Shown: positions 34,877 through 44,346 of the stretch, piece by piece
Position numbering within the stretch: position 1 is the stretch's first letter
How the letters are laid out: each line of letters opens with the position of its first letter
Assembly (NCBI RefSeq): GCF_024199925.1
Contig: NZ_JANADR010000001.1
Span: 1,178,001-1,242,000, forward strand
Length of the DNA: 64,000 bases
Direction of reading: 5' to 3'
Source of the DNA: Bradyrhizobium sp. CCGUVB1N3
Lineage (GTDB): Bacteria; Pseudomonadota; Alphaproteobacteria; Rhizobiales; Xanthobacteraceae
Translations under genes and position numbers: made by a program
The notes under the pieces: model-generated
The model's input: only the letters and a program-made list of their open reading frames with translations
The model's database searches: none
Told to the model about the DNA's origin: nothing

Positions 34877-37819
34877 GTGCTGATCAAGCGAACACACCAG
34901 CATTCCCTGCGCCACGGCTCCGTCGCGGAGTCCCTTGCAGGTCAGGCCGGCGGTCTCGACCGCCGCAGTTTCCTGCGCAAATCCGGTCTTGCCGGTGGCG
35001 CGCTCGCAGCAGTTGGCACCCTGCCGGTCGGCAACGTGCGCAAGGCGGAGGCAGCGATTGCCGGTCCGCTCACCGCGGGCGCGACCGTCCGCAAGAGCAT
35101 CTGCACGCACTGCTCGGTTGGGTGCACGGTGACGGCTGAGGTCTTGAACGGGGTATGGATCGGCCAGGAGCCGAGCTGGGATTCCCCGATCAATCGCGGC
35201 TCGCACTGCGCCAAGGGCGCTTCCGTGCGCGAACTTGTGCATAGCGAGCGGCGGCTGCGCTATCCGATGAAGCTGGTAGACGGGCAGTGGACCCGCGTGT
35301 CCTGGGACACCGCGATCAACGAGATCGGAGACAAGCTTCAGGCTGTACGTGAGAAGTCGGGTCCCGATTCCGTCTATTGGCTCGGCTCGGCCAAGATGAC
35401 CAACGAAGGCGCCTACCTGTTCCGCAAACTCGGGGCGTTCTGGGGCACCAACAACACCGATCACCAAGCCCGCATCTGCCATTCAACCACCGTCACCGGC
35501 GTCGCCAACACCTGGGGCTACGGCGCGATGACCAACAGCTACAATGATATCCGCAACGCGAAGACACAGGTCATCTTGGGCGGCAATCCGGCCGAGGCGC
35601 ATCCAGTCTCGCTGCAGCACCTGCTCGAGGGAAAGGAGCTCCAAAAGGCCAACTTTGTCGTCATCGACCCGCGCCTGACGCGCACGGCCGCACACGCGAC
35701 CGAATATGTGCGGATGCGGCCGGGCACCGACATCCCGGTGCTCTACGGCATGATGTGGCACATCCTCCAGAATGGCTGGGAGGACAAGGAATTCATCCGG
35801 CAGCGCGTCTACGGTTTCGACGACCTCAAGAAGGAGGTTGAGAAGTGGCCTCCGGAAGAAGTTGAGCGCGTCACCGGCATTCCGGGCGAGCAGCTGAAGC
35901 GCGTCGCCAAGATGTTCGCCACCGAGAAGCCGGCGACGCTGATCTGGGCCATGGGCCAGACCCAGAAGACCGTCGGCACCGCCAATGTGAGGGCGAGCTG
36001 CATCGCGCTGTTGATGACCGGCAATGTCGGCAAGGCCGGCGCCGGTGCCAATATCTTCCGTGGCCACGACAACGTGCAGGGCGCGACTGACGTTGGACTC
36101 GATATCGTCACGCTGCCGTTCTACTACGGCCTCGCCGAGGGCGCCTGGAAGCACTGGTCGCGGGTTTGGGAGGTCGACTACGAATTCCTGAAGTCGCGCT
36201 TCGATACCAAGCAGATCATGGAAACCCCCGGCATTCCGCTGACCCGCTGGTTCGAAGCGGTGACGCTGCCGAAGGATCAGGTCGCGCAGAAGGATAATGT
36301 GAAGGCGGTGTTCGTGCAGGGACACGCCTCCAACAGCATCACCCGCATTCCTGAATCCCTCAATGGCCTGAAGGCGCTCGAGCTGCTCGTTATCGCCGAT
36401 CCGCATCCGACGACCTGGGCCTCGCTCGCAGTCGAAGCGGGACGCAGGGATGGTATCTACATTCTCCCGGTCGCCACGCAATTCGAGTGCAAGGGTTCGC
36501 GCGTCGCCTCCAACCGCTCGCTGCAATGGGGCGAGCAGATCGTGAAGCCGATCTTCGAATCGAAGGATGATCTCGAAATCATCTATCTTTTGGCGAAGAA
36601 GTTTGGCTTCGCCGATCAGATGTTCAAGAAAATCAAGGTGGAAAACAATCTTCCTGAAGCAGAGGATGTCCTGCGCGAGATGAACCGCGGCAGCTGGTCC
36701 ACCGGCTATTGCGGGCAGTCGCCCGAGCGCCTCAAAGCGCATATGAAGAACCAGGCGAAGTTCGACATGCTGACGATGCGGGCACCGAAGGACGATCCCG
36801 AGGTCGGCGGCGACTATTACGGTCTGCCCTGGCCGTGCTGGGGATCTCCGGAGATCAAGCATCCCGGCACGCCGCTGCTCTACAACACAAATCTGCACGT
36901 GATGGATGGGGGCGGCACGTTCCGGCCGCGTTTCGGCATCGAGCGCGAGGAGAAGCTGCCTGACGGCACGACGCGGAAAGTGAGCTTGCTCGCGGACGGC
37001 TCGTACTCGCTGGGGTCGGGAATCCAGGACGGTTATCCGGAATTCACCCTGGCGAGCCTGAAGAAGCTCGGCTGGGACACTGAACTCACCGAAGCGGAAA
37101 TAGGTGTCATCAACAAGATCAATCCCGCAAATCCGGACACGGTGTCGTGGGCGCTCGACCTGTCGGGTGGTATCCAGCGGGTGGCGCTGGCCCATGGCTG
37201 CGTGCCTTACGGCAACGGCAAGGCGCGCATGAATGCCTTCGGCTTGCCGGATCCCATCCCGGTCCACCGCGAGCCGATTTATACGCCGCGCGTCGACCTC
37301 GTCGCCAAATATCCGACGCTGCCCGACGCCAAGCAGTTCCGCATGCCCAATATCGGGTTCTCCGTGCAGAAGGCGGCGGTGGAGAAGGGAATTGCAAAAC
37401 AGTTCCCGCTCATCCTGTCGTCCGGCCGTTTGGTCGAATATGAGGGCGGCGGTGAGGAGACGCGCACCAACCCGTGGCTCGCCGAATTGCAGCAGGACAT
37501 GTTCATCGAGATCAATCCTGCCGATGCCGCCGAGCGCGGCGTCAAGGACGGCGGCTGGGTCTGGGTCACGGGAGCCGAGAACAATTCCAGGGCAAGGATG
37601 AAGGCGCTCGTCACCGAGCGGGTCGGCAAGGGTGTTGCCTGGATGCCCTTCCACTTCGGCGGCTGGCTCGCAGGCAAGGATCTCCGCGGCAACTACCCGA
37701 AGGGCACCGACCCGATCGTGCTCGGCGAAAGCGCCAACACGATCACCACCTACGGATACGACCCCGCGACGGGCATGCAGGAGCCCAAGGTCACCCTCTG
37801 CCAGATCGCGGCGGCATAA
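34877..37819 (+). CDS. fdhA: Formate dehydrogenase alpha (catalytic) subunit, Cys form
   Basis: A 980-residue molybdopterin oxidoreductase that oxidises formate to CO2. TAT signal DRRSFLRKSG (about 29-38). [4Fe-4S] motif CTHCSVGCTV...HCAKGAS. The metal-ligand position is Cys in ARICHSTTV where other enzymes carry selenocysteine. Molybdopterin-binding segments include GGNPAEAHPVS and VQGHASNS. The C-terminal MopB dinucleotide domain has LSSGRLVEYEGGGEETR. GTG 34877 has AGGGAGG 6 bases upstream; TTG 34871 would abut it. Exported by TAT with its iron-sulfur partner. Confidence 0.93.
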   Translation: MLIKRTHQHSLRHGSVAESLAGQAGGLDRRSFLRKSGLAGGALAAVGTLPVGNVRKAEAAIAGPLTAGATVRKSICTHCSVGCTVTAEVLNGVWIGQEPSWDSPINRGSHCAKGASVRELVHSERRLRYPMKLVDGQWTRVSWDTAINEIGDKLQAVREKSGPDSVYWLGSAKMTNEGAYLFRKLGAFWGTNNTDHQARICHSTTVTGVANTWGYGAMTNSYNDIRNAKTQVILGGNPAEAHPVSLQHLLEGKELQKANFVVIDPRLTRTAAHATEYVRMRPGTDIPVLYGMMWHILQNGWEDKEFIRQRVYGFDDLKKEVEKWPPEEVERVTGIPGEQLKRVAKMFATEKPATLIWAMGQTQKTVGTANVRASCIALLMTGNVGKAGAGANIFRGHDNVQGATDVGLDIVTLPFYYGLAEGAWKHWSRVWEVDYEFLKSRFDTKQIMETPGIPLTRWFEAVTLPKDQVAQKDNVKAVFVQGHASNSITRIPESLNGLKALELLVIADPHPTTWASLAVEAGRRDGIYILPVATQFECKGSRVASNRSLQWGEQIVKPIFESKDDLEIIYLLAKKFGFADQMFKKIKVENNLPEAEDVLREMNRGSWSTGYCGQSPERLKAHMKNQAKFDMLTMRAPKDDPEVGGDYYGLPWPCWGSPEIKHPGTPLLYNTNLHVMDGGGTFRPRFGIEREEKLPDGTTRKVSLLADGSYSLGSGIQDGYPEFTLASLKKLGWDTELTEAEIGVINKINPANPDTVSWALDLSGGIQRVALAHGCVPYGNGKARMNAFGLPDPIPVHREPIYTPRVDLVAKYPTLPDAKQFRMPNIGFSVQKAAVEKGIAKQFPLILSSGRLVEYEGGGEETRTNPWLAELQQDMFIEINPADAAERGVKDGGWVWVTGAENNSRARMKALVTERVGKGVAWMPFHFGGWLAGKDLRGNYPKGTDPIVLGESANTITTYGYDPATGMQEPKVTLCQIAAA

Positions 37820-37832
37820 GGGAGCAACGACG

Positions 37833-38429
37833 ATGGCACGTATGAAATTTCTCTGCGACGCCGACCGTTGCATCGAATGCAATGCCTGCGTCACGGCCTG
37901 CAAGAACGAGCACGAGGTCCCTTGGGGCATCAACCGGCGTCGGGTCGTCACCATCGCCGACGGCAAGCCGGGCGAACGGTCGGTCTCGATGGCCTGTATG
38001 CACTGCACGGATGCGCCCTGTGCGGCAGTGTGTCCGGTGAACTGTTTCTATACCACCGCCGACGGCGTGGTTCTGCACTCCAAGGATCTCTGCATCGGCT
38101 GCGGCTACTGCTTCTACGCCTGTCCCTTTGGCGCGCCGCAATATCCCAAGATCGGTAATTTCGGCTCGCGCGGCAAGATGGACAAATGTACCTATTGCGC
38201 CGGCGGCCCCGAGGCCGATGGCAGCAAGGAGGAATACGAAAAATACGGTGCGAACCGCCTCGCCGAGGGCAAGCTGCCGCTGTGCGCCGAGATGTGCTCG
38301 ACCAAGTCGCTGCTCGCCGGCGACGGCGAGATCATCGCCCAGATCTATAAGGAGCGGGTGATGAAGCGCGGCTACGGCTCAGGCGCGTGGGGCTGGAAGA
38401 CTGCCTATCGCGAGACGATCGAGTCCTGA
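37833..38429 (+). CDS. fdh3B: Formate dehydrogenase beta (iron-sulfur) subunit
   Basis: A 198-residue electron-transfer subunit with four [4Fe-4S] clusters (CIECNACVTAC, CMHCTDAPCAAVCP, CIGCGYCFYACP, CTYCAGG...CAEMC). It carries electrons from the alpha subunit to the cytochrome b gamma subunit. ATG 37833 follows the alpha stop by 13 bp with GGGAGC upstream. No signal peptide, so it is exported in complex with the TAT-bearing alpha subunit. Confidence 0.92.
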   Translation: MARMKFLCDADRCIECNACVTACKNEHEVPWGINRRRVVTIADGKPGERSVSMACMHCTDAPCAAVCPVNCFYTTADGVVLHSKDLCIGCGYCFYACPFGAPQYPKIGNFGSRGKMDKCTYCAGGPEADGSKEEYEKYGANRLAEGKLPLCAEMCSTKSLLAGDGEIIAQIYKERVMKRGYGSGAWGWKTAYRETIES

Positions 38430-38472
38430 AGCAGGCCGCGGGCGACGCGGCACAAATGCCGAGGAGGAGTTC

Positions 38473-39486
38473 ATGTCCTCATTTGCAAGGTTCGTTCGAC
38501 TCGCCATCGGCGCGTGGGCGTTGCTTCTGTTGATCATGGCAGTTCCGGCGCCGTCGGCGGCCCAGCAGATCAATCCGACGGCGAGCTCGGTCAACGAACG
38601 CCAGTTGCTTCAGGAGATGGACCGGATCCAAGGGCGCGTCAGCATTCCCGACCAGCGCTCCAGCGTGCTGATGCAACCGGCTGGCCGCGAGTGGCGTGAA
38701 TTCCGCAACGTCGCGCTGCGGTGGATCGGCGGCGTTGCCATGCTTGGCATGCTGGCGGTGCTCGTGATCTTCTATTTGACGCGCGGCATGGTTCGCCTCG
38801 AAAGCGGACGATCGGGCCGCACCATCGTGCGATTCAACACATTTGAGCGTTTCGTGCACTGGATGACCGCGACCTGCTTCGTCATCCTGGCGATCTCGGG
38901 ACTGAACATCACGTTCGGGCGGCCGCTGCTGCTTCCGCTGATTGGATTTGACGCTTTCTCGGAATGGTCGCAATGGGCGAAATTCGCCCACAACTACCTG
39001 AGCTTCCCCTTCACGATTGGCGTTGTGCTGATCTTTCTGATGTGGATCGGCGGCAATATCCCGAACAAGGTGGATCTGGAGTGGATCAAGCGCGGAGGCG
39101 GGCTGTTCGGACACGATCATCCGCCGGCACGTCGCTTCAACGCTGGACAAAAGGGGATCTACTGGATCGTTGTGATTGGCGGTGGCCTCGTCGCGGCGAC
39201 CGGGTATCAGCTCATGTTCCCGTTCTACCTGACGGGAATCGAGGGCATGCAGATTGCCCAGATCGTTCACTCGGTCGTGGCCGTGCTGTTTATCGCCGCG
39301 ATGCTCGCTCACATCTATATCGGCACGATCGGGATGGAAGGGGCATTCGAGGCGATGGGATCAGGTGAGGTGGATGTCAATTGGGCGCGCGAGCACCACA
39401 GCCTGTGGCTCGAGCAGCAGTCGGCACGGAGCGGCCCGAACGATTCTCAGCCGCAACCTCGTCGTGCTGCATCCGCAGCCGAATAG
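38473..39486 (+). CDS. Formate dehydrogenase gamma (cytochrome b) subunit
   Basis: A 337-residue membrane protein. N-terminal signal-like segment (ending AAQ), then a periplasmic stretch and five hydrophobic segments (about 78-97, 123-140, 178-196, 227-246, 263-284). Haem-ligand histidines are in FERFVHWMTA, AKFAHNYLSF and VAVLFIAAMLAHIYIG. It passes electrons to quinone. ATG with GAGGAG 7 bases upstream. Closes the alpha-beta-gamma operon. Confidence 0.88.
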   Translation: MSSFARFVRLAIGAWALLLLIMAVPAPSAAQQINPTASSVNERQLLQEMDRIQGRVSIPDQRSSVLMQPAGREWREFRNVALRWIGGVAMLGMLAVLVIFYLTRGMVRLESGRSGRTIVRFNTFERFVHWMTATCFVILAISGLNITFGRPLLLPLIGFDAFSEWSQWAKFAHNYLSFPFTIGVVLIFLMWIGGNIPNKVDLEWIKRGGGLFGHDHPPARRFNAGQKGIYWIVVIGGGLVAATGYQLMFPFYLTGIEGMQIAQIVHSVVAVLFIAAMLAHIYIGTIGMEGAFEAMGSGEVDVNWAREHHSLWLEQQSARSGPNDSQPQPRRAASAAE

Positions 39487-39503
39487 AGCTGCCGGAGCAT
39501 TGC

Positions 39504-39626
39504 CTACAGACGCACGCCCGTCGTCGCAAAGGCTTCTGCGACGGATTGCTGTACGCTGTCGAGCACGGCAACTCCAATCGCAGCGATTACGATCGTCGCA
39601 ACGCAGGCAAGGATGAAAGCTTTCAT
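39504..39626 (-). CDS. 40-residue single-helix membrane micro-protein
   Basis: Starts MKAFILACVATIVIAAIGVA and ends in TTGVRL. One membrane helix and a short polar tail. GGAGG lies exactly 6 bases before the ATG. Convergent with the gamma subunit, 17 bp away. I recall similar micro-proteins in related genomes; role unknown. Confidence 0.6.
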   Translation of the reverse strand: MKAFILACVATIVIAAIGVAVLDSVQQSVAEAFATTGVRL

Positions 39627-39899
39627 CGCGATCCTCCAAACAAGCAGACTCACGGATTATTATATAGTTTGTCTGGTCACGAACAAACGACCGACCGGGC
39701 TCCGGATCGAGTGCGAGGTGCGGAATCGTTTTGGCTGTCGGCAATTGAATGACCGTCCAATGCGCGGAGGAGGGAGCGCGCGTCATGCGCTTTCAGACAT
39801 TCAGGGACGACAGAGCTGGCTCCGCAAATTCGGACAGTAGCTTGAGTGGATTTTCTGCCTGAGAGCGGCGAGGCTTCTTGCCGCGAATCAGGAGCGAAG

Positions 39900-40205
39900 A
39901 TGACGAAGAGGAGTCGCCGGACGCATTCTCCGGCATTCAAGGCAAAGGTGGCTTTGGCGGCCGTGAAGGGGGAGAAGACGTTGGCCGAGCTGGCGCAATT
40001 GTTTGATGTCCATCCGAACCAGATCACGACCTGGAAGACCCAACTCCTGGAAGGCGCCGCCGGAGTGTTTGGGCAGGACAACGGACCGGCCGAGGCGCCG
40101 GTCGATTTGAAGGCGTTACATGCCAAGATCGGCGAGCTTGCGTTGGAGAACGATTTTTTGTCCGGCGCGCTCACCAAGGCGGGCCTGCTGAGCGCAAAGC
40201 GATGA
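39900..40205 (+). CDS. IS3-family transposase OrfA
   Basis: A 101-residue protein with a helix-turn-helix (HSPAFKAKVALAAVKGEK, ELAQLFDVHPNQITTWK) and a leucine-zipper-like C-terminus (DLKALHAKIGELALENDFL). ATG 39900 has AGGAG upstream. Overlaps OrfB by 4 bases. Confidence 0.85.
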   Translation: MTKRSRRTHSPAFKAKVALAAVKGEKTLAELAQLFDVHPNQITTWKTQLLEGAAGVFGQDNGPAEAPVDLKALHAKIGELALENDFLSGALTKAGLLSAKR

Positions 40206-41029
40206 TCGACCGCGACCATGATCTGTCTGTCGTGCGCCAGGCGAAGGTCCTGAACCTTGCCCGCAGTACGGTTTACTATGAACCTCGGCCGGTTTCGGCC
40301 GAGGACCTTGTCTTGATGCGCCGGCTCGATGAGCTGCACCTCGATTATCCCTTCGCAGGGGCGCGCATGCTGCGATCGCTGTTGCAGCGTGAGGGCATGC
40401 AGATTGGCCGCCGCCACGTCGCGACGCTGATGAAGCGCATGGGGATCGAGGCGATCTATCGCCGTCCGAACACGAGCAAGCCCGCACCGGGCCACAAGAT
40501 CTACCCGTACCTATTGCGCGGATTGAAGATCGAGCGGCCGAACCAGGTCTGGGCAATGGACATCAGCTACATTCCGATGCGACGTGGATTCGTCTACCTC
40601 GCGGCGGTCGTCGATGTGTTCAGCCGACGGGTGTTGGTCCATCGCGTATCGATCACGATGGAGACGATATTCTGCGTCGAAGCGCTCCAGGAGGCGTTGG
40701 CGAAGCACGGCAGGCCCGAGATCTTCAACACGGATCAGGGTAGCCAGTTCACCAGCCTCGACTTCACCGGCGTGCTGCTGGACGCGAACATCGCCATCAG
40801 CATGGACGGCAAGGGTGCCTGGCGCGACAACGTGTTCGTCGAGCGGCTGTGGCGCACTGTCAAATACGAGGAAGTCTATCTGCGTGCTTACGACAGCGTG
40901 CTCGAGGCGCGAGCATCGATTTCCAAATATCTGGCGTTCTACAACCGAGGACGTCCTCACTCGAGCCTTGACGAACGCACGCCCGACGAGGCTTACTTCG
41001 GCGCGCAAACGATGGTGACGGCCGCATGA
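40202..41029 (+). CDS. IS3-family transposase OrfB (integrase catalytic core)
   Basis: A 275-residue rve-type DDE integrase. An HTH_21 segment (LDYPFAGARMLRSLLQREG) is followed by the catalytic core: first Asp in VWAMDISYI, second Asp in FNTDQGSQFTS and Glu in DNVFVERLWRTVKYEEVY. The end has YNRGRPHSSLDERTPDEAYF. Intact. Translation probably couples to OrfA by ATGA overlap or frameshift. Confidence 0.88.
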   Translation: MIDRDHDLSVVRQAKVLNLARSTVYYEPRPVSAEDLVLMRRLDELHLDYPFAGARMLRSLLQREGMQIGRRHVATLMKRMGIEAIYRRPNTSKPAPGHKIYPYLLRGLKIERPNQVWAMDISYIPMRRGFVYLAAVVDVFSRRVLVHRVSITMETIFCVEALQEALAKHGRPEIFNTDQGSQFTSLDFTGVLLDANIAISMDGKGAWRDNVFVERLWRTVKYEEVYLRAYDSVLEARASISKYLAFYNRGRPHSSLDERTPDEAYFGAQTMVTAA

Positions 41030-41180
41030 TCGTCGCCAACGATTTTGCTGCGGCTCTGGTCGGGCTTACGCCCTCCCGACGCCACAGCAAAATCGTAAAG
41101 CCCCGCCTTCAGCATAACCCGGCAGGAATCCACTTAATTTTCGCGGGGCGCTGTCCAAACAACCGGGGCCAGCTCTGACA

Positions 41181-41527
41181 GCCGCTCCAGACACTTCGAC
41201 TTGATCGGAGGATCCCGGGTCAATTGAGTCACGGTAACGGCCGCAGGCGTCCGTCCGGCCGGGCGGAGTCGATACTCGGAAATTTGCGGGCGAGGCCGGC
41301 TCGCTACATGAGCTTGCGGCAAACTACGGTCGGGAAGCGGTACTCCGAGGCGCCGTGACTACGACCGTAGATTGCTCCCCACGCGCCGCGATCAAAATGA
41401 CCCTGCGAGTCGTGGTGTGGCCAGGACGGACGAGGCCGGCTTGCAGCCGCCAGTGTAAGGACGCCTTGGTTGGCGTCCAATGTTCTCAAGAGCCGGACAG
41501 GGGTCCCGCTTTCGTGCAGCTCGAGCC
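41181..41527. other. Gene-free stretch beside the IS3 element
   Basis: No recognised gene. A minus-strand frame (41322 downward, RLRPAGRTPAAVTVTQL) runs into the IS right end and could be a gene remnant cut by the element; family not recognised. Confidence 0.4.
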
Positions 41528-41878
41528 TTAGCGAGGTCGTTTTGGGCGGCGAGCAGCTCCAGGGTGTTTCTTCTCTGCGGGGATTGCCATCTTCAACAGA
41601 TATTGCAGAAAGGCTGGGATAGTTTCCCCCTCGGCCGCGCGCCGCTGCAGCTCAGCGGCGATGTCTGTCGTTACGACGCGCGACCATCCTTCGGTGGTGT
41701 TGAAACAGACGATGCGCACGGGAGGGCAATACCGGCCGTCCAAGAGGTCGCCGATGAGAGTTTCGTGGTTATCCTCATTGTCCCACCGGGCGCGCCCTAC
41801 CCAAGTCCCGGAGGCGTCCAGCACGATGTAGGTTTCGTCGTCCAAATCTTTTGGTACGATGGATGGCGAGCGAGGCAT
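41528..41878 (-). CDS. Hypothetical soluble protein
   Basis: A 116-residue protein. ATG 41878 has GGAG upstream. N-terminus MPRSPSIVPKDLDDETYIVLD, then IGDLLDGRYCPPVRIVCFNTTEGWSR and a helix EELQ-type region with a basic tail. Small proteins of this build (PEDLD...TYIVLDD, ...RIVAFNT.EGWSRDVT) are common in bradyrhizobia. Function unknown. Confidence 0.65.
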   Translation of the reverse strand: MPRSPSIVPKDLDDETYIVLDASGTWVGRARWDNEDNHETLIGDLLDGRYCPPVRIVCFNTTEGWSRVVTTDIAAELQRRAAEGETIPAFLQYLLKMAIPAEKKHPGAARRPKRPR

Positions 41879-42238
41879 ATCACACACTCCCGCCCCGGAA
41901 GTGGAAGGCTGTGACGATTAACACCGCCCAAGCGGGTTTATGCCACGGGTTGGCTTGCAAATCGGGGTGATCTTACTCGGGTATGCGGCTCACCTGTGAA
42001 ATGTATGATGATATGCAGAACAACGTGCAGGCTTGTCTCCCCGGGTGGCTCACACCTGCTGCCTACCAGTGCGTGCGGCACTTCCTCGACCTTCATCGCC
42101 ATCAAAGCGCCCACGTAAGCACCTCGCAAATTATCGATTCCTAGCGGTTCGGAATGGGCGCGAGCTACCGCCAGTCGTGGATGTGGAAGCCCCGGAAGCT
42201 GAATTGAGATCGGGACGGGCGCGGGCTGCGGTCCCGCT
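41879..42238. other. Gene-free stretch
   Basis: No convincing gene or structure seen. Confidence 0.35.
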
Positions 42239-42445
42239 TCAGAGCTCACGCCCCATCGCGGGATGGCTGGGCTGTGGCATCTTCTGCTCAAGCTGGGTCG
42301 CCGCTGCCCGGTGCTTGAAGTGGTCGAGGACGAACAAGCGTAACGCGGACGACAAATTGCCGTGCAGGCGGTTGCGGTCGATCTCACCGGCCAGCTCAGA
42401 GAGCGTCATGTTGCGCAGGCTCGAAATCTCCTTCAACCCGGTCCA
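42239..42445 (-). pseudogene. Ribbon-helix-helix protein remnant, 5' part lost
   Basis: From TGLKEISSLRNMTLSELAGE through NRLHGNLSSALRLFVLDHF the frame matches the C-terminal two-thirds of the ribbon-helix-helix proteins of this group. Their N-terminal strand (about VSLEEAFW) is missing. The open frame upstream is unrelated (RDPAAHDW). Confidence 0.5.
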
Positions 42446-42705
42446 GTCATGCGCGGCTGGGTCTCGAACTCCATCACCGCGAGCGTACTGAGGCCAACAA
42501 GGATGAGAGCCACTCTCATCTGATTTCACGCTGTCCGAGGAAGAAGCCTCGCTCAAAGCCCGCCGGAAATGAGCTCTCCAAAATCGGAGACGATTGCAGG
42601 GACCCAATGAGGCGGCTTAGCGGCAGAAGTGAATCAGCCGGCGTGGATACGGGACAAGATCAGCGACAGGGTTAACGCGGGTCAGGGAGAGACGCATGGC
42701 AGGCG

Positions 42706-43182
42706 CTATCCCTCAAGATCGACATACTGCCGGAGCCTCAAGACGATGTCGGGCAAAGCGCGGCGCAAGAGTGAGGCGTTCTCCAAAGTGGTCGAGAACG
42801 GGCCGAACCTGATCATGGCATTCCAGGGCCGATATCCGTACACGGTGATCGAAACTCCGGATTTCGGAAAGCCATCTACTTTGCGAAGCTCACCAAGGAC
42901 AAGGTCGGCGATCGCCACAGCGGGCAGTCGCGCTCGTTTTTCATCGGGGCCGCCGGCGGACATGGGAGCGATCGGCTTGGTTCGCGGCGCGGACGCGGTA
43001 ACGGGCTCCTCCTGGAGCGTTGGCGGCATCTCCAGCGCCGGAGGTGCGGTCGCTCCCGTTGGCGCTGACTGGGCAGACTCACCGAGCGGATTCGACCTGG
43101 AAGCTCGCTCGTTCGTAAGCTTGCCGCCCAGAATGCCGCTGATCAGCGCCGCAAGGCCCGCTTCTTTCGCTTCATCGCTCAT
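42706..43182 (-). CDS. Hypothetical protein
   Basis: A 158-residue protein. Residues 1-22 (MSDEAKEAGLAALISGILGG) are helical, then a disordered Pro/Ala/Thr-rich linker (about 25-85), then a C-terminal domain (AVAIADLVLGELRKVDGFP, YGYRPWNAMIRFGPFSTTL). ATG has GAGAGAG upstream. No family recognised. Confidence 0.55.
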   Translation of the reverse strand: MSDEAKEAGLAALISGILGGKLTNERASRSNPLGESAQSAPTGATAPPALEMPPTLQEEPVTASAPRTKPIAPMSAGGPDEKRARLPAVAIADLVLGELRKVDGFPKSGVSITVYGYRPWNAMIRFGPFSTTLENASLLRRALPDIVLRLRQYVDLEG

Positions 43183-43362
43183 CGCTCTCTCGCACTTGTG
43201 CGTAGTCTAACAGCTCCGGAAGGGCGCGACCACGCCGGGGCAAGCGGTCGCAGTTCCAGTGTTCGCAACCGAACATTCAGGCGTGCAAAGGTCCGCTAAT
43301 CTCCACCTGTGCGAGATACCTGATTCACGAAGGGGCGTTCGAAGGTGTTGGGTGGTCTGGTG

Positions 43363-43572
43363 ATGCGCTGGCGTATGCGCAATTTTTTATTGATTTGTCC
43401 GTCTTGCAAAAATGCCGCTTCCGCGATCCGCGGGCGCTACATGCTCGGCGAGGAGCGATTGACGTGCGATCGCTGCGGCGCGAGTGACTCTGTGACTTTC
43501 TGGCGTTTCGAAGGGATCGCTCACCGCGCGTGCGCGATGAGCAGTCAGAATAACTCTTGCGTTCAAGGCTAG
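43363..43572 (+). CDS. Small zinc-ribbon-like protein
   Basis: About 69 residues. Two Cys pairs (LICPSCKN and LTCDRCGA) spaced about 23 residues look like a zinc ribbon. Start uncertain: GTG 43345, ATG 43363 or ATG 43378 are all in frame. It may bind nucleic acid or be structural; no family recognised. Confidence 0.5.
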   Translation: MRWRMRNFLLICPSCKNAASAIRGRYMLGEERLTCDRCGASDSVTFWRFEGIAHRACAMSSQNNSCVQG

Positions 43573-43601
43573 CAAAAGCAGTGCAATTTTTGGATTAGAG
43601 A

Positions 43602-43820
43602 ATGACAAATTATGTGATCGTTCGGGCCTATGGAAGGCAATTGGATCAGTTGCGCGGAGAGGCATCCCGCATTTCAAGGGCAAACAAAATAGACTGGTGG
43701 ATAGAGCGCGGCGTCCAGGGGACACGATTTTGCTTTGAGGACGCTGAGACGAAGAGGGCGTTCGTCTCAATCTGCGAAAACTCCGGCGTTTCGCATATAG
43801 ACGGCACCTCGCCGGCGTGA
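43602..43820 (+). CDS. Small hypothetical protein
   Basis: A 72-residue protein (MTNYVIVRAYGRQLDQLRGE, then WWIERGVQGTRFCFEDAETKRAFVSICENS). Alpha/beta pattern of a small ferredoxin-like fold. It follows the zinc-ribbon gene by 29 bp with a purine-rich spacer. Function unknown. Confidence 0.55.
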   Translation: MTNYVIVRAYGRQLDQLRGEASRISRANKIDWWIERGVQGTRFCFEDAETKRAFVSICENSGVSHIDGTSPA

Positions 43821-43911
43821 ACCGGCGGGACCGCTCGCGCCTGCTCAAGCATACTCTGCGGCGGATAGCACCTTGCGACCACGCGCTCCATCGCCTGATG
43901 GCCGTGGTTCT

Positions 43912-44196
43912 TCACCGTGATCCAAAACTGCTGCCGGCCGCCGCGGTCGGAGTGATCGATGTGCGCGTGACTGAAAACTGAACGACAAGGAAAGTCTGCC
44001 CGCAGATCCCGGGGCCGTCGGTAACCTCGACGCGCCAGTTAAGGTCTTGCCAAAACGGTCCCTCCGGTCCTTCGTTGAGAATATTCCTGCACACTTCGAT
44101 CGCGACGAGTTGCGCAGCGGCGACGTCCGGAAGCTCCAGCCCGACGTCATCGAAGACGGAAATGCCGCCGTGGGCGTGGAAGAAGAAGCGGGTCAT
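43912..44196 (-). CDS. DUF6894 protein
   Basis: A 94-residue protein starting MTRFFFHAHGGISVFDDVGLE, with LPDVAAAQLVAIEVCRNIL and W.V.VTD segment, the DUF6894 pattern. Second family member in the window after 6938. The C-terminus (TRTSITPTAAAGSSFGSR) looks non-native and may be a frameshifted end. Confidence 0.65.
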   Translation of the reverse strand: MTRFFFHAHGGISVFDDVGLELPDVAAAQLVAIEVCRNILNEGPEGPFWQDLNWRVEVTDGPGICGQTFLVVQFSVTRTSITPTAAAGSSFGSR

Positions 44197-44346
44197 CCGC
44201 GCGGCTCCCTTCCAAGAGACGGCAGCGAGAGCGCGCGGTCTCAGTTCGCCAACGTGGGCGACCCGATAAAATAAATAGACCGGCTGTGAAATTCGCAGGG
44301 CGGCTCTTTTGAGGGAGATGAATGCTCTTAATGGGTACGGTCCCGG

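Larger units (their letters stand above)
39808..41180 (+). mobile_element. IS3-family insertion sequence
   Basis: Contains orfA and orfB of an IS3-type transposase. The ends carry imperfect inverted repeats: CAGAGCTGGCTCCG at the left (39811 onward) and CAGAGCTGGCCCCG on the complement at the right (to about 41177), both followed by GGACAG about 20 bases in. Exact ends are uncertain by a few bases and no clear target duplication is seen. Confidence 0.8.

Noticed and set aside
35483..38008. 841-residue minus-strand frame opposite fdhA
   Set aside because: Antisense shadow of the formate dehydrogenase genes.
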